Made by a program: the position numbers and the translations under genes. A stretch of 30,835 nt of DNA from an uncultured Collinsella sp. (lineage in GTDB: Bacteria; Actinomycetota; Coriobacteriia; Coriobacteriales; Coriobacteriaceae), in contig CABRID010000009.1 in the NCBI GenBank assembly GCA_902470895.1, positions 1 to 30,835 on the forward strand, given 5' to 3'. Each line of letters starts with the position of its first letter. The stretch's first letter is position 1. The notes under the pieces are model-generated. The model had not been told where the DNA came from, searched no databases, and saw nothing but the letters and a program-made list of their open reading frames with translations. Positions 23,100-30,526 of this stretch are shown piece after piece.

Positions 23100-23858
23100 C
23101 TATGACAGTTCGTCGGCTACTTGGTGTTCGTAGAAGGCTTCTACTACGGCGTTAAAGTCGTGGGCGAAGTCTTCCATGGTACCGTGCCAGGTGGCTCGGC
23201 TGGGCTTGCCTTGGCCCACAAAGGCGGTTTGGATGCCGCAATCGGGGGACGGGAAGTCGCGTTTGGGATCGTTGCCCACCATAAGGACCTCGTGCGGCTC
23301 GAGCCCCATCACCTGAAGCTGCTCTAGATAGTAGGTGGTATCGGGCTTGCAGCGAGTGGCGTTTCCCATGTGCGTCACGAGTTCAAAGGGGGCGTCGGCC
23401 AGGTCGCCCCAGCCCATGCGGCACTCGATGGCCCCCTGGGGAAAGCTGGGGTTGGTAAAGAGCGCGCAACGCAGCCCTGCGTCCTGTACGGCCTGGAGCG
23501 CGGCGTGTGCGCCCGGCATGGCGTGGGCGTTAATGACATCGTCGTTCTTGTACGGAAGAACTTCGCGGTCATAGTAGGTAAACGCCTCGTAGATGAGGGG
23601 ATCGGAGAGGCGGATCCCGCATCGGCGCTCGACCTCTTCTTGGTAAAACTCAAGATTGGTGCGGTTGTCCGTGCCGCTGCGGCGATTGGCGTTGAGGTCG
23701 ACCAGGATGGTGCCGAGGCGTGCCATCGTGCCACCGCGGCTGCGACGCCCGATATCCGCGAGCATCGAAGAGACATCCTTAAAATAGCGAAGGATGAACG
23801 CGTTGAGGTTGATGCTAAGAAGCGTTTCGTCCATATCGAAAACGACTGCTTTGAGCAC
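23100..23858 (-). CDS. HAD-superfamily hydrolase
   Basis: This 252-residue protein probably starts at a GTG at 23858 (read MLKAVVFDMDETLL), with GAAAGGTG close ahead; upstream in-frame starts add residues that do not look like the family. Motif I has Asp8 and Asp10 (FDMDET). Motif II is the Thr in ALFTNPSFP, motif III the Lys in RCKPDTTYY, and motif IV the VGNDPKRDFPSP segment. The cap is helical (C1 type), residues about 20-100, so it belongs with the phosphatase branch of HAD hydrolases. Substrate is unknown. It stands alone, convergent with the cysteine desulfidase gene. An inverted repeat (TGTGGAGAC/GTCTCCACA, 23948-23989) lies about 90 bases upstream. Confidence 0.88.
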   Translation of the reverse strand: MLKAVVFDMDETLLSINLNAFILRYFKDVSSMLADIGRRSRGGTMARLGTILVDLNANRRSGTDNRTNLEFYQEEVERRCGIRLSDPLIYEAFTYYDREVLPYKNDDVINAHAMPGAHAALQAVQDAGLRCALFTNPSFPQGAIECRMGWGDLADAPFELVTHMGNATRCKPDTTYYLEQLQVMGLEPHEVLMVGNDPKRDFPSPDCGIQTAFVGQGKPSRATWHGTMEDFAHDFNAVVEAFYEHQVADELS

Positions 23859-24173
23859 GCGGGCACCTTTCTCGTAAATTTGATCTAGAGTCGTTGGCTC
23901 CGGATACTTTACCCCAAAGCCAAATGCCTGGCTGGTTATCGTCAAGTTGTGGAGACGTGTGTTCATAAGATTACGAAAAAGTCTCCACACGAGTAAAAAA
24001 TCGCAGTTCACGCTTGAAATCGAACTCATTTCCCCGTAACCTATACGAACGTGATTGCATAAGCGTCACATTAGTATCTGTCGGCTCCCGAGTGTTCCTA
24101 AACGTTGTGTGCTTGTCGCACCCTTCTGTAGGTCCTAGCAATCGGGGCCCCGTAGTTCGAAAGGGGTCCACCT
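23859..24173. promoter_or_regulatory. Divergent promoter region between the HAD gene and rpsA
   Basis: The region holds an inverted repeat TGTGGAGAC/GTCTCCACA (23948-23956 with 23981-23989), a possible rpsA promoter TTGAAA-17-TAACCT (24014-24042) and a CGGGGCCCCG palindrome next to the rpsA ribosome site (24142-24151). No gene is seen. Which of these acts is not decidable by eye. Confidence 0.4.
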
Positions 24174-25340
24174 TTGAGTGAGATTCAGAACTCGTCCATT
24201 TTCTCTCTTGACGATGTCAACGAGGAGGAGATGAACAACCTCATCGACGGTACGATTACCGACTTTGATGAGGGCGATCTCGTTAACGGCACTGTCGTTA
24301 AGATCGAGCATGACGAGGTGCTCGTTGACATCGGATTCAAGTCCGAGGGCGTTATCCCGGTCCGCGAGCTGTCCATCCGCAAGGACGCTAACCCTGCAGA
24401 CATCGTTGCACTCGGTGATCCCATCGAGGCTCTGGTACTCCAGAAGGAGGACAAGGACGGTCGTCTGGTCCTGTCCAAGAAGCGTGCCGAGTACGAGCGT
24501 GCTTGGAACCGCATCGAGGAGAAGTTCAACTCCGGCGAGAACGTCGAGGGCGAGGTTATCGAGGTTGTCAAGGGCGGCCTGATCCTCGACATCGGCCTGC
24601 GTGGCTTCCTGCCCGCTTCCCTCGTCGACCTCCGTCGCGTCAAGGACCTCACCTCCTACATGGGCACCCGCATCGAGGCCCGCGTCATCGAGATGGACCG
24701 CAACCGCAACAACGTCGTCCTCTCCCGTCGCGTCGTGCTCGAGGAGTCCCGTAAGGCCGAGCGCTCCGAGATCCTGTCCAAGCTCAAGTCTGGCATGCGT
24801 CTCCAGGGCACCGTTTCCTCCATCGTCGACTTCGGCGCCTTCGTCGACCTCGGTGGTATCGACGGCCTCATCCACATTTCCGAGCTCTCCTGGAACCACG
24901 TCAACCATCCTTCCGAGGTTGTCAAGGTCGGCCAGGAGGTCGAGGTCGAGGTTCTCGACGTCGATCTCAACCGCGAGCGCATCTCCCTGGGTCTCAAGCA
25001 GACCACCGAGGATCCGTGGCGCGCGCTGGTCAAGAAGTACCCCGTCGGCGCTATCGTCGAGGGCACTGTGACCAAGCTTGTCCCGTTCGGCGCTTTCGTC
25101 GATCTGGGCGAGGGCATCGAGGGCCTGGTGCACATCTCCGAGATGGCCAACAAGCACGTCGATCAGCCTTCTCAGGTCACCCACGTGGGCGACAAGGTTC
25201 AGGTCAAGGTCATGGAGATCGACCTCGACCGTCGTCGTATCTCCCTGTCCATGAAGTCCGCTGCTGAGACTCTGGGCGTCGAGATCGAGGTTACCCCGCT
25301 GCCTTCCGATAAGAAGGACGAGGAGACCGACGCCGAGTAA
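24174..25340 (+). CDS. rpsA: 30S ribosomal protein S1
   Basis: This 388-residue protein helps mRNA bind the small ribosomal subunit. It starts at a TTG at 24174 with AAAGGGG upstream; no in-frame ATG lies near, and the TTG start gives the usual acidic N-terminus (SLDDVNEEEM). Four S1 OB-fold repeats are visible: about 34-103 (GTVVKIEHDEVLVDIGFKSEG), 120-186, 205-273 (GTVSSIVDFGAFVDLGGIDG) and 290-359 (GTVTKLVPFGAFVDLGEGIEG); the last two have the classic DFGAFV-type cores. Four repeats instead of six is the normal short form of Gram-positive and actinobacterial S1. It ends with an acidic tail and a strong terminator. Codon use is highly biased, as expected for high expression. Confidence 0.96.
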   Translation: MSEIQNSSIFSLDDVNEEEMNNLIDGTITDFDEGDLVNGTVVKIEHDEVLVDIGFKSEGVIPVRELSIRKDANPADIVALGDPIEALVLQKEDKDGRLVLSKKRAEYERAWNRIEEKFNSGENVEGEVIEVVKGGLILDIGLRGFLPASLVDLRRVKDLTSYMGTRIEARVIEMDRNRNNVVLSRRVVLEESRKAERSEILSKLKSGMRLQGTVSSIVDFGAFVDLGGIDGLIHISELSWNHVNHPSEVVKVGQEVEVEVLDVDLNRERISLGLKQTTEDPWRALVKKYPVGAIVEGTVTKLVPFGAFVDLGEGIEGLVHISEMANKHVDQPSQVTHVGDKVQVKVMEIDLDRRRISLSMKSAAETLGVEIEVTPLPSDKKDEETDAE

Positions 25341-25364
25341 ATCGGTTTGACGATCACTTGTTTT

Positions 25365-25399
25365 AAGGGATCCGTCCGCAATGGACGGGTCCCTTTTTT
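25365..25399 (+). terminator. Intrinsic terminator after rpsA
   Basis: AAGGGA and TCCGTCC pair with GGACGG and GTCCCTT around GCAAT, followed by six or more T. Confidence 0.93.
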
Positions 25400-25663
25400 G
25401 CATTTGCTGCTGAGGTGCGCGATGCTGCCCGGGCTGTCCACAGGCTATTGGGTTATCAGTGCATGAAAAATGCCGACATCCCGCCTCGGGGAGGAGGCGG
25501 GAACACACCGAGTAGACGGAGGGGTGTGGAGCGCGGTCGCGTCTCGACTGACGACGTTGCCCATCGACAGGACCATTGTAGCGCATGGCGGTTCTTGGTT
25601 TATCGTGTCGAGCGTTTGCGTTGTGCCATTGCCTGCGGCAACGGTGTGTTACACTCTTGCACT
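25400..25663. other. Non-coding gap between rpsA and rnpB
   Basis: Holds a 9-bp hairpin TCCCGCCTC/GAGGCGGGA (25479-25502) without a T-run, and at its right end the rnpB promoter. Open frames crossing it run into the RNase P RNA and are not credible genes. Confidence 0.5.
25647..25655 (+). promoter_or_regulatory. Extended -10 promoter of rnpB
   Basis: TGTTACACT lies 8 bases before the expected 5' end of the RNase P RNA, the correct distance. The -35 is poor (TTGCCT at a 15-base spacer). Confidence 0.55.
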
Positions 25664-26025
25664 GCTGAGTGGGCCAGACGGTCGCGCGATGTGCTGCTTG
25701 CAGTACGCGTGAGGAAAGTCCGGGCTCCAGAGGGCGGGATGCCGGCTAACGGCCGGGCGGAGTGATCCGACGGAAAGCGCCGCAGAAAAGAAGACTCCCA
25801 CCTGCGCCGCAAGGCGTAAAGGGAAAAGCTGAAACGGTGGTGTAAGAGACCACCAGCGTCGTGGCAACACGGCGGCTTGGCAAGCCCCATCCGGAGCAAG
25901 CGCGAATAGGAACGCTATGGGCCGGCCCGGTCCGCGTTCGGGTAGCGTGCGTGGAGCTGCATGGTAACGTGCAGACAAGATAAATGACCGTTCACGACAG
26001 AACCCGGCTTATCGGCCCACTCAGC
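25664..26025 (+). ncRNA. rnpB: RNase P RNA, bacterial type A
   Basis: This catalytic RNA matures tRNA 5' ends. The ends pair (GCTGAGTGGGCC at 25664-25675 with GGCCCACTCAGC at 26014-26025). The conserved core blocks are present: GAGGAAAGTCCGGGCTCC near the start, GGTGTAAGAGACCACCAG and the GGCAA-CC region in the middle, and ACAGAACCCGGCTTAT at the 3' end, which pairs back with the first block. Length, about 362 nt, suits actinobacterial type A RNA. It has its own promoter and is followed at once by the 120-nt structured element. Confidence 0.97.
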
Positions 26026-26030
26026 ACTTT

Positions 26031-26150
26031 GTTGACGCTGCGAACCCGTCAGCGCGGCAATCTGCCTTTCAAGCCTTCGGGCATGACCATAAGGTCAATG
26101 CCCTTGTCTTTCAAGGCACCTTGCTCGCGCTGACGGGTTCTCGCTGTTGG
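26031..26150 (+). repeat. 120-nt structured element, copy 2
   Basis: Same length and plan as 22881-23000. The outer stem is GAACCCGTCAGCGCG with CGCGCTGACGGGTTC (15 bp, perfect). The middle stem is unchanged, and the inner hairpin is shorter (GGGCATGACC with GGTCAATGCCC). It starts 5 bases after the 3' end of the RNase P RNA. Compensatory differences from copy 1: element positions 12/110, 14/108, 19/103 and 49/73. Confidence 0.85.
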
Positions 26151-26255
26151 TGACGGTATCATTGGCGTTTCCGTTCTTGTTGGCGAGGTCAACGGTGCTG
26201 TCTTTGCCGTATTATTGAGGCTGTTTGTTGCTGCGCTTTATTTTGTTGAGGGGCT

Positions 26256-26894
26256 TTGTTGGACAGCTATTTTACTCTGCAATCGAATATTGAGGCTTCG
26301 GGCGAGTTTGTGGACCGCAAGAGCCGGTTTATTGCCCAGCTGGTCCATATTGAGTCCGAGGATGAGGCGAATGCCTTTATCGAGATGGTTCGCAAACGTC
26401 ATTACGACGCTCGGCACAATGTTCCCGCGTGGATTTTAGTCGATGGACGCGAGCGCCAGAGCGATGATGGTGAGCCGAGCCGCACGAGCGGTATGCCGAC
26501 GCTCGAGGTGCTGCGCGGCGCAGAGCTCAAAAATGTTTGCTGCGTGGTGACGCGCTATTTTGGTGGCACGCTGTTGGGACCTGGTGGCTTGGTGCGCGCC
26601 TATACTGCGGCGACGCAGGCGGCGGTGGCAGCTGCTCGGGAGGCCGGGCAGATTGTCGAGATGACGAGTGTCGTGCCTGTTGACGTGCATGTGGCCTATC
26701 CGCAGTATGAGCAGGTGCTTCGTTTGGCGCAGGATTCGGGTGCCAAGGTTTCGGATACCGATTACGCGGATGCCGTGACACTTCACCTGGTATTCAAAGC
26801 GGGGGAGCAGGAGCAATTTTGCGCCAAGATGCGCGAGCTTATGGCGGGGCGCGAGGAGATCGAGGTCGGCGCTCCCAAATTTGCCGAGTTCTAA
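26256..26894 (+). CDS. YigZ / IMPACT family protein
   Basis: This 212-residue protein starts at TTG 26256 (or the adjacent TTG 26259) with GAGGGG ahead. The N-terminal domain (1-115) shows IMPACT/UPF0029 marks: EFVDRKSRFIAQL, DARHNVPAWIL (in place of the usual H-C-A-Y), SDDGEPSRTSGMPTLEVL and VTRYFGGTLLGPGGLVRAYT, the most conserved stretch. The C-terminal domain (about 140-205) is a ferredoxin-like DUF1949 fold. In other species it is linked to translation control or ribosome-associated functions, but its biochemical role is not settled. The gene stands alone and ends with a strong terminator. The segment upstream (26151-26255) has no clear promoter. Confidence 0.9.
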   Translation: MLDSYFTLQSNIEASGEFVDRKSRFIAQLVHIESEDEANAFIEMVRKRHYDARHNVPAWILVDGRERQSDDGEPSRTSGMPTLEVLRGAELKNVCCVVTRYFGGTLLGPGGLVRAYTAATQAAVAAAREAGQIVEMTSVVPVDVHVAYPQYEQVLRLAQDSGAKVSDTDYADAVTLHLVFKAGEQEQFCAKMRELMAGREEIEVGAPKFAEF

Positions 26895-26897
26895 CGG

Positions 26898-26948
26898 CGA
26901 CGGCCGGCGTTCTTTTGGATGGATCCCAAACGCGCCGGCCGTCGTTTT
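26898..26948 (+). terminator. Intrinsic terminator after yigZ
   Basis: A perfect 12-bp stem CGACGGCCGGCG / CGCCGGCCGTCG (26898-26909 with 26933-26944) is followed by four T. It lies between convergent genes and may serve both. Confidence 0.9.
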
Positions 26949-26961
26949 ATGTTGCTGCCGT

Positions 26962-27408
26962 TTACTCGGCGAGCTGCTTTAGCACATCGCAGGCGATCTC
27001 GACGGCATCGTCGATGCAGCCGGGGCAGCTGCGGAGCGGACCTTTATCCGATCCGATGCCCTTGAGCGTGCCGCAGACGGTCGTCGTGTTCTTCTCGCCA
27101 AATCGCTTGGCAATCTCGCGCGACAGCTTGTAGGTCTGGCCCTTGGTCTTGGGGTTTTCCATGCCGTCGCTCATTACAAAGCCCATGATGGCAACAGCGC
27201 CCGAGATGGCGCCGCAGGTCTCGGTCATGCCACCCATGCCGGCGCCAAAGCCCTCGGTGAGGGTAAAGGCGGTCTGGGGGTCGAGCCCGACGGCAGGTGC
27301 GAGCGTGCAGGCAACGGCCTGTGCGCAGTTAAAGCCGCGGGCGTGGTATTCGGCAGCCTGAGCCTGGCAGGCGGCGGTGTCGAGCTGGGTGGTATCGATC
27401 TGCTTCAT
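26962..27408 (-). CDS. C_GCAxxG_C_C family redox-type protein
   Basis: This 148-residue protein starts at the ATG at 27408 (MKQIDTTQ) with AAGGAG ahead. It carries the family pattern of spaced cysteines: FNCAQAV, then GGMTETCGAISGAVAI (the CGAxxG core), TVCGTLKGIG and RSCPGCIDDAVEI near the C-terminus. The family is presumed to bind metal or an iron-sulfur/redox centre; no reaction is established. No membrane segment or signal is visible. It stands divergent from metY, which needs sulfide, but a link between them is only a guess. Confidence 0.9.
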   Translation of the reverse strand: MKQIDTTQLDTAACQAQAAEYHARGFNCAQAVACTLAPAVGLDPQTAFTLTEGFGAGMGGMTETCGAISGAVAIMGFVMSDGMENPKTKGQTYKLSREIAKRFGEKNTTTVCGTLKGIGSDKGPLRSCPGCIDDAVEIACDVLKQLAE

Positions 27409-27639
27409 CGTTGTCTCCTTGGTCACGGTGTACCCGCCTATGGTACCCGTGACGGGGCATGTAATCATCGAGAGCTTCATGTATGCCTCATTTTTATCTA
27501 TCGAGCAAATGCCCAAGGCTTGAGATAAATACCCCTAATCAATTTGTCCAATAACCTACCTTGGGGATGGGTTGAGAGGGGTGCAGGGTAGCGGTATCGT
27601 GAACCGAATAAAACTAAAACCCAGGCAATGGAGCTAGAT

Positions 27640-28923
27640 ATGAGCGAGCAGACTATCGGTACTACATGTGTTCAGGGCGGCTATCACCCGGGAGATGCGG
27701 AGCCGCGCCAGGTGCCCATCTACCAGTCCACCACGTGGAAGTACGACACGTCGGAGCACATGGGCAAGCTGTTTGACCTGGAGGAGTCTGGCTACTTCTA
27801 CAGCCGTCTGCAGAACCCCACGTGCGATTTGGTTGCCGCCAAGATCTGCGAGATGGAGGGCGGCACCGCAGCGATGCTCACGAGTTCGGGCATGGCTGCG
27901 AACTTCCTCGCGATCTTTAACGTTGCCGGTGCCGGCGATCACGTGGTCGCAAGCTCTGCCATTTACGGCGGTACGTATAACCTGCTCGCCCACACCATGG
28001 GCCGCATGGGCCTGACCTGCACGTTCGTTGCCCCCGACTGCACCGATGAGGAGCTCGAGGCAGCGTTTGAGCCCAACACAAAGCTCGTCTTTGGCGAGAC
28101 GATCGCAAATCCCGCCCTTGCCGTGCTCGATATTGAGCGCTTTGCCAAGGCCGCACATGACCACGGCGTGCCGCTGATGGTCGACAACACCTTCCCGACG
28201 CCCGTGATGTGCCGTCCCTTTGAGTGGGGCGCCGACATCGTTACGCACTCCACCACCAAGTACATGGATGGACATGCTGCCTACCTGGGCGGCGTGATCG
28301 TCGACCACGGCCAGTTTGACTGGATGGCCCATGCGGACAAGTTCCCGGGTCTCACCACGCCTGACGAGAGCTACCATGGCGTGACCTATGCCGAGAAGTT
28401 CGGTCGCGAGGGCGCCTTCATTACCAAGGCCACCGCGCAGCTCATGCGCGATCTTGGCCCCATGCAGAACCAGCAGGCGGCGTTCTTCTTGAACAGCTCG
28501 CTCGAGAGCCTGCATGTGCGCATGCCGCGTCATTGCGAGAACGGCCTGGCCGTTGCCAAGTTCCTGCAGAGCCATCCCAAGGTGCGCTTCGTGAGCTATC
28601 CGGGCCTGGAGGGCGACAAGTACTATGACCTCGCTCAGAAGTACATGCCAAACGGTACCTGCGGCGTTGTGAGCTTTGGCTTTAATGGTGGTCGCGCGGC
28701 GGCCGAGACCTTTATGAAGAGCCTCAAGCTCGCCCAGATCGCCACGCATGTGGCCGACGCCCGCACCTGCTGCCTGCATCCCGCTAACGCTACGCACCGC
28801 CAGATGAACGATGAGGAGCTCATCGCCTGCGGTATCTCCGCCGACATGGTGCGCCTGTCGTGCGGCCTCGAGGACACGGCCGATCTGATTGCCGACCTTG
28901 AGCAGGCGCTCGAGCAGTGCTAG
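27640..28923 (+). CDS. metY: O-acetylhomoserine sulfhydrylase (MetY-type)
   Basis: This 427-residue PLP enzyme makes homocysteine from O-acetylhomoserine and sulfide. The ATG at 27640 (MSEQTIGTTCVQGGYHP) has GGAG 6 bases ahead and is preferred to the ATG at 27628. Cys/Met metabolism enzyme marks: PIYQSTTWKYD, YFYSRLQNPT, GGTAAMLTSSGMAA, SAIYGGTYNL, DNTFPTPVMCRP and THSTTKYMDGH with the PLP lysine K207. Length and the long insert HADKFPGLTTPDESYHG fit MetY rather than MetB/MetC. No SAM riboswitch or leader peptide is evident in the 230 bases upstream. The sulfide could come in part from cysteine breakdown by the desulfidase encoded in this window; that is inference. Confidence 0.94.
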   Translation: MSEQTIGTTCVQGGYHPGDAEPRQVPIYQSTTWKYDTSEHMGKLFDLEESGYFYSRLQNPTCDLVAAKICEMEGGTAAMLTSSGMAANFLAIFNVAGAGDHVVASSAIYGGTYNLLAHTMGRMGLTCTFVAPDCTDEELEAAFEPNTKLVFGETIANPALAVLDIERFAKAAHDHGVPLMVDNTFPTPVMCRPFEWGADIVTHSTTKYMDGHAAYLGGVIVDHGQFDWMAHADKFPGLTTPDESYHGVTYAEKFGREGAFITKATAQLMRDLGPMQNQQAAFFLNSSLESLHVRMPRHCENGLAVAKFLQSHPKVRFVSYPGLEGDKYYDLAQKYMPNGTCGVVSFGFNGGRAAAETFMKSLKLAQIATHVADARTCCLHPANATHRQMNDEELIACGISADMVRLSCGLEDTADLIADLEQALEQC

Positions 28924-28991
28924 GCTAGCGTTCGCACAAGGCGCCGATGCTGGCAGAAAGCTTCGGTGGCCTTTCGTTCCGATTCCGTAGG

Positions 28992-29038
28992 CGGGACCCC
29001 AATTGCGACTGTTTACAGGCGATTGGGGCCCCGTTTTT
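28992..29038 (+). terminator. Intrinsic terminator between metY and the MFS gene
   Basis: CGGG and CCCCAATTGC pair with GCGATTGGGG and CCCG (one bulged A and C, one mismatch), followed by five T. Confidence 0.85.
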
Positions 29039-29064
29039 GCGTTGCGCCACTCGAAAGGATGGAT

Positions 29065-30369
29065 ATGGAGAAAACTGCAGAGCAGCTGCGCCGCGAGCAC
29101 ATTGCCCTAGAGGGCGACACCCATGGCAAGAACAAATGGGCGATTCTATTTACCGTGCTCATCATGACGTTTATGGTGTGTTTGGATTCGACCGTCGTGA
29201 CCGTGGCGCTGCCCGTGATGCAAAAGGAGCTGGGCGTGGGCCTCGATCGCATTCAGCTGGTGAGCTCGGTGTACCTGCTTGCGACATGCGTGGCTATGTT
29301 GCCGTTTGGCCGTCTGGGTGACGTGCGCGGCAAGGTGAATGTGTTCCAGCTGGGTGTCATCGTCTTTTCGGTTGGTTCGCTGCTGTGCGGCCTTTCGGCC
29401 TCGCTCGAGGTTCTTATCCTGGCACGCATTGTTCAGGGCGTCGGTTGCGCGGCGGCCATGGCTAACAACATGGGTATCATCACCGAGTCGTTTCCGGCGC
29501 GCGAACGAGGCCGTGCTATGGGTATTCTCGCGACCTTTGTGGCCCTCGGCATGATGTGTGGCCCCGTGCTCGGCGGCATGCTGGTGGCAAGCTTTCCTTG
29601 GGAGAGCATCTTCCTCATCAACCTGCCCATTGGCGTCATCTCGTTTATCGTGGGGCTCTACACGCTGCCGCATGTAAAGCCGGAGGCCGGCGAGCGCCCC
29701 ATGTCGCTGGCGGAGGCCGCGCGTCGCTGCTTTGCAAATTCGGCCTTCACCATCAACCTTGCCTGCATGCTCATCGTGTTCGTTGGCATTGGCGCATCCG
29801 AGTTTATTCTGCCGTTCTATTTTCAGGACGCCCACGGCTTTGGTTCCGACATTTCCGGATTACTCTTTTTGGCGCTGCCGATGGTGAATGCCTTTATCGG
29901 CCCGCTTTCGGGAACGGTTTCGGACCGTGTTGGCTGTGAGGGTCCTACGGCGGTTGGCCTGGGCGTGTACGTGTGCGGTCTCTTTGCGGTAAGCACGCTC
30001 GACGAGCACTCTTCTATCCCTGTGATCGTGTGCTGCGTCGCATTTATGTCGTGCGGTACGTCGATTTTCCAGAGCCCCAATAACTCGCTGTATATGGGCT
30101 CGGCTCCGCGCGAAGCGCTTGGCTTTGCAGGCAGTCTGGGCAGCTTGGCGCGCTATGCGGGCATGGCGCTGGGTATTACGGCAGGTTCGCATATCCTCTA
30201 TGGGCAGATGAGCGTGGCGATGGGCGAGGCCGTGACCAGTTTTGTTGCAGGCCGTCCGGATGTATTCCTATTCGGCTTTCGATCGGTGTTCTATGTGCTT
30301 ATGGCTGTGGCCGCTGTGGGCTTTGCGCTTGCCATGGTGCGTTTGGTGAAGATGCGCGCCCGCCATTAG
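29065..30369 (+). CDS. MFS drug/metabolite exporter, DHA2 (EmrB/QacA) type
   Basis: This 434-residue membrane protein starts at the ATG at 29065 with AAAGG 6 bases ahead (an ATG two codons earlier overlaps that site). After a hydrophilic start of about 30 residues come about 12 hydrophobic spans. Family marks: LDSTVVTVALPVMQKELG in span 1 (motif D1), GRLGDVRGKV after span 2 (motif A), ARIVQGVGCAA (motif B), and GPVLGGML in span 5 (motif C, the exporter motif). Proton-driven export of drugs or metabolites is likely, but the substrate is unknown. There is no adjacent regulator, such as TetR or MarR, so the trigger is not evident. It lies after a terminator, so it uses its own promoter, not recognised. 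Confidence 0.9.
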   Translation: MEKTAEQLRREHIALEGDTHGKNKWAILFTVLIMTFMVCLDSTVVTVALPVMQKELGVGLDRIQLVSSVYLLATCVAMLPFGRLGDVRGKVNVFQLGVIVFSVGSLLCGLSASLEVLILARIVQGVGCAAAMANNMGIITESFPARERGRAMGILATFVALGMMCGPVLGGMLVASFPWESIFLINLPIGVISFIVGLYTLPHVKPEAGERPMSLAEAARRCFANSAFTINLACMLIVFVGIGASEFILPFYFQDAHGFGSDISGLLFLALPMVNAFIGPLSGTVSDRVGCEGPTAVGLGVYVCGLFAVSTLDEHSSIPVIVCCVAFMSCGTSIFQSPNNSLYMGSAPREALGFAGSLGSLARYAGMALGITAGSHILYGQMSVAMGEAVTSFVAGRPDVFLFGFRSVFYVLMAVAAVGFALAMVRLVKMRARH

Positions 30370-30462
30370 CGTGTTGGGAGGCTGTCTGCCACGATTCGCG
30401 CCGTCCCAAAAAGACTGGTTTGTGGTGCGATGCGGCTTGTGGCGCGGGCGGGGGTCGGTCCG

Positions 30463-30471
30463 TGGTAGACT
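30463..30471 (+). promoter_or_regulatory. Extended -10 promoter candidate for xpt
   Basis: TGGTAGACT, an extended -10, is placed about 55 bases before the ATG. No good -35. A short CGCGG/CCGCG hairpin lies between it and the ribosome site. Confidence 0.35.
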
Positions 30472-30526
30472 ATCGAACAACGTTTATTAATCGCGCGGTA
30501 TCGTTGCCGCGAGAAGGGGTTGCGCC

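Noticed and set aside
15014..27549. Near-repeat CTGATTAATTTGTCC (15014-15028) and CTAATCAATTTGTCC (27535-27549) as a shared operator
   Set aside because: Only one pair of 15-mers, in unrelated contexts (after polA, before metY); chance or decayed repeat cannot be excluded.
27409..27639. SAM riboswitch or Met/Cys leader peptide ahead of metY
   Set aside because: No SAM aptamer blocks and no ORF rich in Met or Cys with a ribosome site were found.
30370..30526. Purine riboswitch ahead of xpt
   Set aside because: The conserved guanine-aptamer loops and TATA...GTNTCTAC-type core are absent; only a short GC hairpin is seen.
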